Shown: piece by piece, positions 1 to 7,904 of the stretch
How positions within the stretch are numbered: position 1 is the stretch's first letter
How the letters are laid out: every line of letters begins with the position of its first letter
Origin: an uncultured Clostridia bacterium
GTDB lineage: Bacteria > Bacillota > Clostridia > Christensenellales > Aristaeellaceae
Direction of reading: 5' to 3'
Assembly (NCBI GenBank): GCA_934631025.1
Contig: CAKTXR010000043.1
Span: 1-24,641, forward strand
Length of the DNA stretch: 24,641 nt
Program-made: the position numbers and the translations under genes
Notes under the pieces: generated by a model
What the model saw: only the letters and a program-made list of their open reading frames with translations
Database searches by the model: none
What the model was told of the DNA's origin: nothing

Positions 1-1225
1 CACCGGTTATGCCGATCGTCACGTCGCCAGTCAATATACGGTTCGACAGCGCCTTTGACAGCGTACTCACGTCCGCACCTGCCGCCAGCGCTATGCTTAC
101 AGGTCCGGTATAATAGCGCGTCACATCCGGGCAGTTGAGCGTCTCAAACGTCGCCGTGCCCGCCGATATGCCGTTCTCGTCGATGTGCATGTCGCCTTCG
201 GTTCCGCTCACGTCGATGTCGAGATACGGCGTGCTGATCTCGGTGTGATTCACATCCATCAGGATATTCGAGCCGATGCGTATATCGCGCACTTCGGCGG
301 GATTAGGCGACCAGTCCGTGGCCTTGTTGCCCCGCTCCAGCTTCGGGCGGCGGATGTAGTATTGATGCGTATACACTGCGTAATCCACGCCGCTGCGGAA
401 AAACGGCGTCATCTGCGTAACGCCCTCGGGAATGGTAAACGTCAGAACGCTCTTAACCCATCCGTCGGCCAGTGTCGTCTTATCGCCCTCGGACACCGCA
501 TTGCCCACGAATGTACCCGCTGCGTTTGAGTATGCCATCTGAAACTGATGGGGACATTCGCCGGATATATCCTTGTATTCCGCAGACACGGTATAGACCT
601 CGCCGGGCTGCACTGCGATGTTGCCATGGATTACACGCACGTTAGAGCCATTATTTATCACGAGCAGGCTGCCGTCGCTCTGCGCGGCGTAAGCGCCCAT
701 AGCGCCAGCGCCCGACGAATCAAACGTAAACCCCTGCCCGTCGATCAGGCCCCACACGCTGATACCGTGCAGCAGGTTCGTCCCGCCAACCTGCACGGCG
801 CTCACGGCGGCGCTGATCCTGTCGGGGGTCTGCCGGATCTCCGATTCAGCGGTCGTCACCCGTTCACCCAACGCGTTCACGTCGCTCTGGCTGGCCTTGC
901 TCGTGATGGCGTTCGCGTTCAGCGTAATGCTGGTTTCGGCGCTCGACATGCGTTCGCCCAGAGCGTTCACTGTTTCGCTCGAGGCCTTGAGGGTGATCTC
1001 CTCCTCGGTCTGCTCGACGCGCGTGGTCAGGCTGGTCACCGTTTCGCCGTCGGCTTTGCCGTCTATGACGCTCTGCAAGCCGCTCGAGAGCGACTTTTTG
1101 CTCAGCCCGCCCATCAGCTGCGCCCAGATCCATTCGAGCTGGCGGTTCAGCTCGCGCATCTGCTGCGGTTCGGTCAGGTTGGAGAGCGTCAGCCGCTGAC
1201 GCGAGGCGTTCACATTGCCGCTCAT
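1..1225 (-). CDS. phage tail fibre / receptor-binding protein, N-terminal part (3' end outside window)
   Basis: The frame is open from an ATG at 1225 to the window edge (408 codons) and carries on to the left, so the protein is larger than seen. The first 40 residues are followed by a heptad-like coiled-coil stretch (about residues 45-110) with repeated units such as ALGERMSSAETSITLNANAI, typical of trimeric phage tail appendages. Next comes a beta-rich module (about 115-310) starting TNLLHG and ending RRPKLERGNKATDWSPNP, a signature often seen in carbohydrate-binding modules of siphovirus and podovirus tail proteins. The ATG overlaps the stop of the preceding gene (ATGA), indicating translational coupling, and GAGGTGG upstream can act as ribosome binding site. 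In a P22-like layout this is where tail needle or host-recognition genes begin. Family assignment is from motif style, not a defined domain match. Confidence 0.75.
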   Translation of the reverse strand, partial: MSGNVNASRQRLTLSNLTEPQQMRELNRQLEWIWAQLMGGLSKKSLSSGLQSVIDGKADGETVTSLTTRVEQTEEEITLKASSETVNALGERMSSAETSITLNANAITSKASQSDVNALGERVTTAESEIRQTPDRISAAVSAVQVGGTNLLHGISVWGLIDGQGFTFDSSGAGAMGAYAAQSDGSLLVINNGSNVRVIHGNIAVQPGEVYTVSAEYKDISGECPHQFQMAYSNAAGTFVGNAVSEGDKTTLADGWVKSVLTFTIPEGVTQMTPFFRSGVDYAVYTHQYYIRRPKLERGNKATDWSPNPAEVRDIRIGSNILMDVNHTEISTPYLDIDVSGTEGDMHIDENGISAGTATFETLNCPDVTRYYTGPVSIALAAGADVSTLSKALSNRILTGDVTIGITG

Positions 1226-2649
1226 GGCTCGTCCACCTCGATTTCCAGCGCCAGCCCCTCGGGCAGACGCACCGGCGCGCTCGTTTTCAGGCCGAAGCGG
1301 ATACGCCGTCCGCACACGCGCAGGCGCGGCTTCAGGACGCTGGTTCCCGCCGGCAGGGCGATCGTGCGCTCGGCGCGGCCCTGCTCGCTCTGCGTAAACA
1401 GCGTGATCGCGCCGGCCTTTTCCGTCTCGACGGTCACGCGCAGGCGGTTCGTGCGCTTGCGTTCGACGCGTCTGTCGCCCAGCAGCTGCGGGCTGAGCCA
1501 TTCGCCGGTCACGCTTTCCGCGCCAAAAGTATCGCCCGCGCCCAGCCGGAACAGCCCCTCGCCGGTCAGGCAGAGCAGCTCTTCCTTCTGCCCGTCTCGG
1601 CGGATCAGGAAATCGCGTACGCCCGAAAGGGAGAGGAGCGCCCAGCTGTCGTCCGCGAGGGAATAGCGCAGCACATGGCTGTTGGCGGACGCGCCGTCCA
1701 GCGGCAGCGTGATGTACATCACGTCGCCGGTCAGCACGGCGCAGGCCTGATCGATCGCGGCGGGATTGAGCCGCTCGAAAACGCCGCGCGCGCGTTCGTC
1801 GCCGCGATGTACGAGCGAGGAAACGGTCATGCCGTCGTAGACGCACAGCCCGTCGCGGCCGAGAAAGTACAGCCGGTCGGCGGTCTGCACCAGCGTGCGC
1901 GGGGCGAGCGTGCCCTCGCCGCCGTAGACCTGCGTGAGCGTGAAATCGCCGGGATAGGTGCCGCTCAGTCGGTGCAGGCTGCGGTCCTTGACGATCAGCA
2001 CGTCGTCGAAGGCCGCCGTGACGGCGCGTATGCGTGATCCGTCGAACGTCGCCACATCGGCATAGCCGCCGCCACTGCCCGGAATGTCGGGATTGAGCGC
2101 CCAGTTGTCCGGCGCAAAGGATTCGCTCCAGTAAACGCGGTCGGGCTGGGCAGTACACACAGCGCCCCACAGCCGCTCGTAGATCAGCGTCAGGCGCTCG
2201 AAGGTCGCCGTCTGGCCGTCCACGGTGGGCGTGATCGCCGTGAGGGACGCGCTCTTTCCGTCCCAGGTCTGCATGGCGTCGCGGCCGTTGGTCAGTATCA
2301 GCAGGTCGTCGCCGCCCTTGCGGTAGTTGACGGCGCACCAGTCGTCGGATGCAAAGCCCGAGCCGAGCGTCGTCCACGCGCCGCCAGTCAGCGCGTACAA
2401 ACGGCCGTTCCCCGCGGCAACCAGCCTGGAATCGTCCGCGCCGTCCGTGCGGAAGAACGCCTGAAACAGCCGGACGCAGCCCGCAGGCGGCTGAGGGGAA
2501 ATCGCGGTCATGCCGGATGCGCGTTCCAGCACGCCGCCGCGGCAGACGAAGTTGACGCACTGCGCCGCCGTGGCCGGATCGCCGCCCCAGTCGCCGCGGC
2601 TCTGATCCAGTCCGCGGAAGGCGCGCACGCGCAAAAGTGTGTTGGACAT
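1222..2649 (-). CDS. phage structural protein, P22 gp10-like tail nozzle / DNA stabilisation candidate
   Basis: 475 aa. Start chosen at ATG 2649 because a strong AAGGAGG lies 6 nt upstream; the open frame reaches further up but through a short intergenic repeat. The protein opens with a segment about a GLDQS..GDWGGDP..A.QCVNF region and then shows many short beta repeats (for example RLYALTGGAWTTLG, RLYFLGRDGLCVYDG, DRSLHRLSGTYPGDF), a pattern of a beta-propeller. The C-terminal 100 residues are a separate beta-rich domain. P22 gp10, the tail nozzle, is a propeller-containing protein of 472 aa encoded right after gp4; size, fold pattern and position agree. The gene overlaps the tail-fibre gene by 4 bp. 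Alternative: another propeller-type tail protein. No sequence-level homology to gp10 could be tested here. Confidence 0.6.
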   Translation of the reverse strand: MSNTLLRVRAFRGLDQSRGDWGGDPATAAQCVNFVCRGGVLERASGMTAISPQPPAGCVRLFQAFFRTDGADDSRLVAAGNGRLYALTGGAWTTLGSGFASDDWCAVNYRKGGDDLLILTNGRDAMQTWDGKSASLTAITPTVDGQTATFERLTLIYERLWGAVCTAQPDRVYWSESFAPDNWALNPDIPGSGGGYADVATFDGSRIRAVTAAFDDVLIVKDRSLHRLSGTYPGDFTLTQVYGGEGTLAPRTLVQTADRLYFLGRDGLCVYDGMTVSSLVHRGDERARGVFERLNPAAIDQACAVLTGDVMYITLPLDGASANSHVLRYSLADDSWALLSLSGVRDFLIRRDGQKEELLCLTGEGLFRLGAGDTFGAESVTGEWLSPQLLGDRRVERKRTNRLRVTVETEKAGAITLFTQSEQGRAERTIALPAGTSVLKPRLRVCGRRIRFGLKTSAPVRLPEGLALEIEVDEP

Positions 2650-2668
2650 GGTAAACCTCCTTAATGTC

Positions 2669-2692
2669 AATTCGGAATGCGGAGTTCGGAAT
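2669..2692. repeat. short AATTCGGAATGCGG-type intergenic repeat, copy 1
   Basis: A head-to-tail run of the words AATTCGGAATGCGG and AGTTCGGAAT lies just upstream of the ribosome binding site of the propeller gene. The same words recur at 7876-7900 and, inverted, at 12590-12616. It is noncoding here. Confidence 0.6.
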
Positions 2693-2843
2693 GGGGCGGG
2701 GGACGGTGTGCCTTGAAATGCTTCCAGGCCGCGCATCCCGAAACGCCTTTGCAAATCTGCCGAGCGCTGAAAGACGTTCCAGTCGCTCAAGCGCCGCCGC
2801 CGTCCAGCTTGGCGGCAGGAACCGCGCCCGTTGAAAGATTCGC

Positions 2844-3134
2844 TTAATCATGCGGCTTTTCTCCTCGCAATTCATTCGCTGTCTCCTCGGCAAAGCTGTT
2901 CCACCGTTCCAGCATCTCGCCCCTCAGCGGAAGGACGAAGCATTCCACATCCGCCCCGCCTCATCCCGCGCGGACAAACGCTCTTTGCGCGTTCTCGAAA
3001 TGGCGCTGGCCAAGCTGTTTCTTTGCGTCCGTCGCTCGCACCAAACGCCCCGCAAAAAGCGCGTCGGGCAATCGTCCCTGCGGCCTATCGAAAACTGCGC
3101 CGCGGTATCCGTCGATGTGCCCTCGCGACGGGCT
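2844..3134 (-). pseudogene. disrupted small phage ORF between connector gene and nozzle gene
   Basis: This frame reads as natural-looking protein (GHIDGYRGAVFDRPQGRLPD, then QLGQRHFENAQRAF, then VLPLRGEMLERWNSFAEE) but has no ATG or GTG start near its upstream end and is split by an in-frame TGA at 2961-2963. The downstream piece could be a separate 34-aa ORF from GTG 2948, with GAGGCGGGG before it, ending TAA 2844-2846. The upstream piece begins inside the end of the connector gene in another frame, so the connector gene may itself have suffered a frameshift near 3115-3130, its last 12 residues (RAHRRIPRRSFR) being an arginine-rich out-of-frame tail. Either two tiny overlapping genes or one decayed gene. 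Function unknown. Confidence 0.35.
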
Positions 3135-3681
3135 TTACGCCGCGCAGCAGGCGGCGGTATTCAGCCGTCCAGCTCTGCGCGTCGGCAAACTTTCGCTCGC
3201 TCTGAAACAGCCGCGCCACGGCCAGCGATACATAGACCATCGGCTCGGCGGCGGATTCCGGAAAAACCGGCTCGTCGCTCTCGTTTTCCAGCCGATCCGG
3301 ACGCATCCGCACGCGGACGCACACGCGCTCGCCGCTCTCCGCGCCCGCCACGCGCGCGATGAAGCGCGTCTCGAATGTGAACGGCAGCGGTGTTTTTCCG
3401 TCGGCGGCATAGATCGCGATGATCGCCGTGGCGTTCGGCGCGGCGGCCGTGATGTCGAGCGCGCCGTTTTCGCCGAGAGTCACGGTCTTACATTCATCGT
3501 ACAGCAGGTAGCCGTCGGCAATTTCGGCGTAGGCCTCGTTGATCGCGTCGCGCAGCACGGCGAACATGTTCAGCGCCTCGCCCTGATAGACAGGCGCGCC
3601 GTCCGCACCGGCGGTCTTGACAAATTCGTCGCCCCGGTCGGCATAGCGCGCCGCCATCAGGCACATATTTTCCAGATTCAT
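3085..3681 (-). CDS. phage head-tail connector candidate (P22 gp4-like position)
   Basis: 198 aa, ATG at 3681 overlapping the previous stop (ATGA), with AAAGGAG about 11 nt upstream. The N-terminal third is helical (NMCLMAARYADRGDEF, VLRDAINEAYAEIADGYL), the centre is a small beta section (residues about 65-115) and the C-terminal third is helical again (residues about 135-180). This helix-beta-helix pattern, the size, and the place directly before the propeller gene fit a portal-binding adaptor such as P22 gp4 (166 aa). The last 12 residues are arginine-rich and may be the product of a frameshift, since the better-looking continuation lies in another frame. No catalytic motif is seen. Function is inferred from context. 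Confidence 0.5.
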   Translation of the reverse strand: MNLENMCLMAARYADRGDEFVKTAGADGAPVYQGEALNMFAVLRDAINEAYAEIADGYLLYDECKTVTLGENGALDITAAAPNATAIIAIYAADGKTPLPFTFETRFIARVAGAESGERVCVRVRMRPDRLENESDEPVFPESAAEPMVYVSLAVARLFQSERKFADAQSWTAEYRRLLRGVKPVARAHRRIPRRSFR

Positions 3682-4085
3682 GATTCCATCAGCTCCTTTG
3701 GCAGATTGTCGATTTGGGAATGGCGGTCGAGATAGGCGATCGCCTCGCGCGTCCTGTCGGCGGCGCGGTCGAGGTGATCGGCCAGGGCCCGCCGTTCAAG
3801 GCGCGCGTTGTATTCGTCGATTTCGCGCGCGGTCTCTTCCAGACGTTCGCGGCGGTAGCGCTGGACGTAGGTAAGGGCGCGCGCGTCCAGCTCGGGATAG
3901 GGCAGGACGCAGGCCAGCGTGCCGCCCCTCTGCGCGCTGTCGTGGATCTCGATGCGGCCGGTAGATACGTCGATCATCACGAACAGCGTCGGCCTCATCG
4001 CCTTCAGCCGCCTCGGAATATCGCAGACGTGGCTCGTGAGCGGCGCGCGGCCGTGCTCGCAAAGCCCTTCATGGCAGACGATCAT
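3678..4085 (-). CDS. hypothetical phage protein in connector module
   Basis: 135 aa, ATG at 4085 preceded by AAAGGAG at a good distance. The first 60 residues contain C-x3-H-x2..H spaced cysteines and histidines (CHEGLCEHGR, SHVCDIPRR) that could bind a metal, followed by a short beta segment (TLFVMIDVSTGRIEIHD). The second half is a long charged helix (residues about 75-130, RYRRERLEETAREIDEYNAR) suggesting a coiled coil. It is the first gene after the inserted plus-strand enzyme gene and overlaps the connector gene by 4 bp, so it belongs to the phage operon. I do not recognise the family. Confidence 0.65.
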   Translation of the reverse strand: MIVCHEGLCEHGRAPLTSHVCDIPRRLKAMRPTLFVMIDVSTGRIEIHDSAQRGGTLACVLPYPELDARALTYVQRYRRERLEETAREIDEYNARLERRALADHLDRAADRTREAIAYLDRHSQIDNLPKELMES

Positions 4086-4121
4086 GTCAATAAAACTCCT
4101 TTCAGAAAGAACCGCGCCCTC

Positions 4122-4150
4122 TTGTCACGCGGCAACGGTTGTGGTAATAT
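4122..4150 (+). promoter_or_regulatory. sigma-A promoter of the glycyl radical enzyme gene
   Basis: TTGTCA (4122-4127), a 17-bp spacer and TAATAT (4145-4150) lie 32 bp before the start codon. It sits in the 96-bp gap between the divergent phage gene and the enzyme gene and gives the enzyme gene its own transcript. Confidence 0.55.
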
Positions 4151-4181
4151 GGTTTGGATTGAAAAAACGGAGGTTGATCCT

Positions 4182-6242
4182 ATGGCATTGTGCGATAACA
4201 GGCTTGAGCGCTTCATTCGGAGCGTCTACTGGGATGAACTGAACACGTTGCCGCCCGTTCGGCGTGCCGCCAGAAAATTCGCTTTGTCTCTGGAGCATCT
4301 GACGCTCGAGGTGCGACAGGATGATGAAATCGCGGGCTGGTTCCGCTTCGATGGCGAGGATCGCCCGAGGCGTCCATTTGACGACGAGGCGATCGATGAA
4401 GAAACGCGCGCCGTTATGGATGCGCCGGAGCGGTTTGGCAGCCGCGCCAATGTGGATCGCGGCCACACGCTGGTCGATTATAGCGAGATATTGCGCGTCG
4501 GTTTGCGCGGCTATGAGGAAAAGCTGGATCATGCGCTTATGGAAACGCCGCAGGACGCGTATCTTCTTGCCATGAAGGCGAGTCTTGAAGCAGTGCGGGC
4601 GTTTACACGGCGTATGGCCGATTCATTGGCGGAAAAAATCGCCGCTGCCGACGCGGGCGACTGCCCCCGTCTTGTTCGGATGCGGGATATGCTGCTGCGC
4701 GTGCCTTATGAACCGGCGCGCACGTTTTATGAGGCGGTTCAGTCGGTCTGGATCATCCATTTTCTGCTGCCGCTGTCCGATAACGCCTGGTACAGCATTT
4801 CGCTGGGACGGTTCGATCGCTATATGCTGCCCTATTATGAGGAAGCGCTGCGCTCGGGCGCGGATGAGGATGAAATCCGGCGCGTGCTGCGCCATTTCTG
4901 GCTTCTGCTCAACGCCTATGCCGACGGCGCGTGTCTGCTCAATGTCGGGCCGGACTATAATGCGCTTTCGCGGCTGCTGATCGCCTGCCAGAAGGATTTT
5001 GCGCTGCCCGCGCCGATACTGGGCGCGCGCGTGAGCGACGAAACAACGCAGAGCGACTGGGATGCGCTCGTCGATGAAAGGCTCTTCGCCATGGGTCAGC
5101 CGACGTTCTATGGGGAAGGCTCCTGCGTGCGCGCGCTTATCGAAAAGGGCGTGCAGGAAAAGGAAGCGCGCGGCTTTTCGAACAATTCCTGCATGGGAAT
5201 CGGTCTGCCCGGGCGGGAGTTCAATAGTATGTGGGGGCTTGTGTTCATGGTGAGCGCGGCGGTCGAGACGGCGCTGAACGGGGGGCGGCTCCTGTCCGGC
5301 GAGATGCTCGTGCCGGGAATCGGCGCGGTTTGCAGCCTTGAGGAAGCATTCGGCAATGTCGAATGCTGTGCCGCGCGGTTCGTCGGGATCGGACTTGAAG
5401 CCTATGAAGCGCGCGCCGCATACAGCGAGCGCGTCGAGCCGAATCCGTTCATATCGCTGCTCACGAAAAGCTGCATTGATCGCCGCTGTGATCGCATTTC
5501 GGGCGCGGATTATCATAATGTCACGGTCGAGTGCATGGGGCTGGTTGATGCGGCGGACGCACTGTGCGCTGTGGACAGATTGGTGTTCCAGTCAGGACAG
5601 TTTACGCTCTCCCAGCTGAGCGAGGCCGTGCGCGCTAATTTCGAAGGATATGAAGCGCTTCAGCGCGCGCTGTTGGCCTGCCCGAAGTTTGGCCGCGACG
5701 AAGCGGCTGTGCCCTATGCGGTGCGGCTGGCGAACATATTGCAGCGGCTCATCCGCGCGCACGATCACGGCAACCGGCGCTATTCGCCCTCGCTGCACAC
5801 GCTGGATGCGAACGTCGGCTATGGCGCGTGCTGGGGCGCGGGCTATGACGGGCGCTTGTCCGGCGCGCCGTTTGCAAAGAACGCGGGCATATCGAATGCG
5901 GCGCGTTCAGCCGATCCCACGGCGATGGCACTGGCCTCCTCGGCGCTGCCGCAATATGCGTTTTACGGCGGGCAGCCGCTCGACGTGAGTTTTTCGCCCG
6001 ACACGGTGCGGATGCACGCGCAGGAGATTGAAGCGCTCATTCGGGTCTATCTTGAGCGCGGCGGGCTGCAATTTCAGGTCAACGCGCTCTCTGGAGCGAC
6101 GCTGCGCGCGGCAGTGGCGCATCCGGAGAATTATTCGGGGCTGGTGGTGCGCATCGGCGGCTTCAGCACCTATTTCCGGAATCTGTCTCCTGCCTCTCAG
6201 CGCGAGCTGATTGAGCGCGTGGAACGTGAGGGTAACGCGTAA
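4182..6242 (+). CDS. pyruvate formate-lyase-like glycyl radical enzyme, divergent active site
   Basis: 686 aa. ATG 4182 is chosen for its GGAGG 8 nt upstream; the in-frame extension to 3714 is only antisense of the phage gene. Family features in order: RGHTLVDYSEIL (about 93-104), EAVQSVWIIHFLLPL and SLGRFDRYMLPYY (about 190-220), active-site region with Cys337 in NNSCMGIG, ALNGG, DYHNVTVE, RANFEGYEALQ, PSLHTLDANVGYG, and the C-terminal glycyl radical loop VRIGGFSTYF with Gly660, 26 residues from the end as in known members. These enzymes carry a glycyl radical that makes a thiyl radical for C-C, C-N or C-O bond cleavage in anaerobes, after activation by a radical-SAM enzyme. Here the usual GCxE glutamate is replaced (Cys-Met-Gly) and the double cysteine of pyruvate formate-lyase is absent, so the substrate is unknown. 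No activase is present in the window. It lies opposite to, and splits, a phage operon, with its own promoter and terminator. Confidence 0.88.
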   Translation: MALCDNRLERFIRSVYWDELNTLPPVRRAARKFALSLEHLTLEVRQDDEIAGWFRFDGEDRPRRPFDDEAIDEETRAVMDAPERFGSRANVDRGHTLVDYSEILRVGLRGYEEKLDHALMETPQDAYLLAMKASLEAVRAFTRRMADSLAEKIAAADAGDCPRLVRMRDMLLRVPYEPARTFYEAVQSVWIIHFLLPLSDNAWYSISLGRFDRYMLPYYEEALRSGADEDEIRRVLRHFWLLLNAYADGACLLNVGPDYNALSRLLIACQKDFALPAPILGARVSDETTQSDWDALVDERLFAMGQPTFYGEGSCVRALIEKGVQEKEARGFSNNSCMGIGLPGREFNSMWGLVFMVSAAVETALNGGRLLSGEMLVPGIGAVCSLEEAFGNVECCAARFVGIGLEAYEARAAYSERVEPNPFISLLTKSCIDRRCDRISGADYHNVTVECMGLVDAADALCAVDRLVFQSGQFTLSQLSEAVRANFEGYEALQRALLACPKFGRDEAAVPYAVRLANILQRLIRAHDHGNRRYSPSLHTLDANVGYGACWGAGYDGRLSGAPFAKNAGISNAARSADPTAMALASSALPQYAFYGGQPLDVSFSPDTVRMHAQEIEALIRVYLERGGLQFQVNALSGATLRAAVAHPENYSGLVVRIGGFSTYFRNLSPASQRELIERVEREGNA

Positions 6243-6265
6243 GCGAAAGTTCAAAAGGAATGAGA

Positions 6266-6305
6266 AGCGGCGCGTCCGGCGCATTGTCGGGCGTGCCGCT
6301 TTTTG
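6266..6305 (+). terminator. intrinsic terminator of the glycyl radical enzyme gene
   Basis: A 13-bp stem with two G-U pairs (6266-6278 with 6288-6300), a 9-nt loop, then TTTTTG. It starts 24 bp after the stop codon. On the minus strand the stem is followed by a weaker pyrimidine run, so it may also end transcripts leaving the convergent capsid gene. Confidence 0.8.
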
Positions 6306-6392
6306 TGGGGGGGGTTATGCGCTGCTCAGGCCGCATCATCCGGCTCAAACAAAAACAACTCTATCCGTTCCGGCCTGACCGCGCCCCATTCA

Positions 6393-7637
6393 TCAGTCGG
6401 TGATCGCCTTGGTGGGCACGGGCTGGCTCTCGGCGTTGGCGATCAGCACGGGCTTGACGGCAGGGGCGGCCACGCCGTTCAGGCGCGCGACGCCGCCGGG
6501 CAGGGCGCACATGAGGTCGCAGTATTTGGCGACGGTGGCGGTGTAGGTCGGGTAGCCGGTCTTCTGGTGCAGCACCTGGCGGGTTTCGCCCTCAATCCAT
6601 TCCCAGTCGGCCACCTGATCGATGGTGAACAGGCTGGTGTCGTACAGGTCGATGGCGGCGGCGGGCATGAACTTGCTGCGGGTCAGCGGGATGCCGTTGA
6701 ACATGAGCGCCTTGTGGCCGCCCTCGAGGACGGACGCGTCGCAGATGGCGCGGCGGCTGGTCATCAGTTCGAGATAGTGGCCGTAGGCCTCGGTGCCGCA
6801 GTTGATGTGGTTCACGGTGACGTTGTAGCTGTCCTCCAGATGGTCGATGACCTTCTGAAGGCCGCTCTCGGTGATCGCGCCGAAGCTGTCCGCGACGTAG
6901 GGGTTCAGCCAGCTGTAGCTCGCGCGGCTCAGGCCGTACAGCGTGCCGGTGGACGCGCCGAACAGTTTGCCCAGGCCGGTCAGCTCATAGCCCGCGCTGC
7001 CCTGCACGGTCAGGTAGGCGTTCGCGGCGCAGGTGACGGCGGTGTTGAGCGTAATCTTGCCGGTCAGGTGGTTCACGTCGACCACGCGCAGCCCGGCCGC
7101 CACAGCGTTTCCGCCCGCGGCGGCGTAGAGATCGACCTTCAGGCCGGGCAGGATGTGGCGGGTGGAAGAGCCGGCCGCGGCGGTGAGGACGGCGCTGCCG
7201 GTGGCGGCCTGCACGGTGACCAGCTTGCCGGAGCCGTCGCCGTACATCTGGCGCGCCATGTTCCACTTGAGGGTGCGGGTGAGCGTCTCCATCTCCTGCT
7301 GGAGGATGTTGACGAAGGAGCCGGCGTTGCGGCCGGTGGCGGAGCGGACGATCTTGTCGGAGATCTCGAGCGTGCCGTAGAGGTTCTTGGTGTCGCTCTC
7401 GAGGTTGACGTAGACGTTCTCGCCGGAAGCGGGCAGCGCGCCGGTCTCGGAGCCGGAGCCCGCGCCGCCGTTCGCGCCGACCAGCGCCGCGCGGACGATC
7501 TTGTTGTAGCCCACGATGTTGGTGCTGGTGCGCATGACGCGGCTGGCGAACGCGTCGGCCTTGAGGTTCACGTCCTCGCGCAGGGGCATGATGTAGAAGT
7601 TCTTGAGGGCGCTGGAAACGGTGTTCATGTTGACCAT
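6393..7637 (-). CDS. phage major capsid protein (HK97-fold type)
   Basis: 414 aa. Start at ATG 7637 (MVNMNTVSSALKNF) with AAGGAGG 11 nt upstream. The protein has an N-terminal arm, then FASRVMRTS, a glycine-rich loop (GANGGAGSGSETGALPASGE, about 55-75), a helical stretch (NILQQEMETLTRTLKWNMAR, spine helix), a beta insertion of about 70 residues (LPGLKVDLYAAAGG to TVQGSAGYEL), and a C-terminal half with SALQKVIDHLEDSYNV-like axial-domain helices and YPTYTATVAKYCDL. This is the architecture of phage capsid subunits with an inserted beta domain, as in P22 gp5 (430 aa). It follows portal and scaffold genes, as expected. A terminator hairpin and a long repeat-filled gap precede it, so its expression probably needs read-through. 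Confidence 0.85.
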   Translation of the reverse strand: MVNMNTVSSALKNFYIMPLREDVNLKADAFASRVMRTSTNIVGYNKIVRAALVGANGGAGSGSETGALPASGENVYVNLESDTKNLYGTLEISDKIVRSATGRNAGSFVNILQQEMETLTRTLKWNMARQMYGDGSGKLVTVQAATGSAVLTAAAGSSTRHILPGLKVDLYAAAGGNAVAAGLRVVDVNHLTGKITLNTAVTCAANAYLTVQGSAGYELTGLGKLFGASTGTLYGLSRASYSWLNPYVADSFGAITESGLQKVIDHLEDSYNVTVNHINCGTEAYGHYLELMTSRRAICDASVLEGGHKALMFNGIPLTRSKFMPAAAIDLYDTSLFTIDQVADWEWIEGETRQVLHQKTGYPTYTATVAKYCDLMCALPGGVARLNGVAAPAVKPVLIANAESQPVPTKAITD

Positions 7638-7669
7638 AATGGGGTGTACCTCCTTCAAATTGTCGTGTT

Positions 7670-7710
7670 GGAATAAAATAAAAAAGGCCGTCCGATGCGG
7701 ATGCCTTTTC
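7670..7710 (-). terminator. terminator or attenuator hairpin directly 5' of the capsid gene
   Basis: On the minus strand GAAAAGGC (7703-7710) pairs with GCCTTTTT, an inner TCCG/CGGA stem with a CAT loop continues the helix, and a U-rich run TTTATTTTATT follows. It lies 30 to 40 nt before the capsid start with no room for a promoter after it, so capsid transcription must pass through it. Confidence 0.65.
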
Positions 7711-7752
7711 GTCAGGGGGAGGGAAGCGCTGGCGTTCGCCCGCCTTTCTCCG

Positions 7753-7860
7753 CGCTGTCGCGGCGCGGCGTTCTTCCATTTCATATGATAGTGAACTGTG
7801 CGCCGCCGCAGCCTTTGTGCCTGCCGGTTATAGCTCCGGCACAGGCGTGAGTGCGCGCGG
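7753..7860. repeat. duplicated 5' flank segment, copy 1 (before capsid gene)
   Basis: About 108 bp that match 11988-12093 (before the portal gene) with frequent substitutions and small indels. Shared words include CGCGGCGC, GATAGTGAA or GATCGTGAA, GCCGG, and TAGCTCCGGCAC. A short GCCGG/CCGGC hairpin is kept in both. Reading frames are not conserved, so it is noncoding. Confidence 0.55.
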
Positions 7861-7875
7861 GGGAACGGCGAGGAC

Positions 7876-7900
7876 AATGCAGAATGCGTAATTCGGAATT
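7876..7900. repeat. short AATTCGGAATGCGG-type intergenic repeat, copy 2
   Basis: The words AATGCAGAATGCG and AATTCGGAATT follow each other. Related to the elements at 2669-2692 and 12590-12616. Confidence 0.5.
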
Positions 7901-7904
7901 GGGG

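Noticed and set aside
548..1666. 372-aa plus-strand open frame over the tail genes
   Set aside because: Spans the junction of two minus-strand genes and has antisense composition with no recognisable domain.
2737..2851. Small ORF from ATG 2851 (MIKRIFQRARFLPPSWTAAA)
   Set aside because: Looks natural at first and has GAGGAG upstream, but the frame has no stop before the tail gene and would run through the whole propeller gene out of frame.
2961..2963. TGA read as tryptophan (stop-codon recoding in the phage)
   Set aside because: Several intact phage and host genes here (portal, scaffold, capsid, phoB, GH127) end with TGA, so TGA is a normal stop.
3714..4181. 156-codon N-terminal extension of the glycyl radical enzyme
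   Set aside because: It only reads the antisense of a phage gene; the ATG at 4182 has a good ribosome binding site and family alignment starts there.
6303..7676. 457-aa plus-strand open frame opposite the capsid gene
   Set aside because: Gly/Ala/Val/His-rich antisense shadow of a well supported capsid gene.
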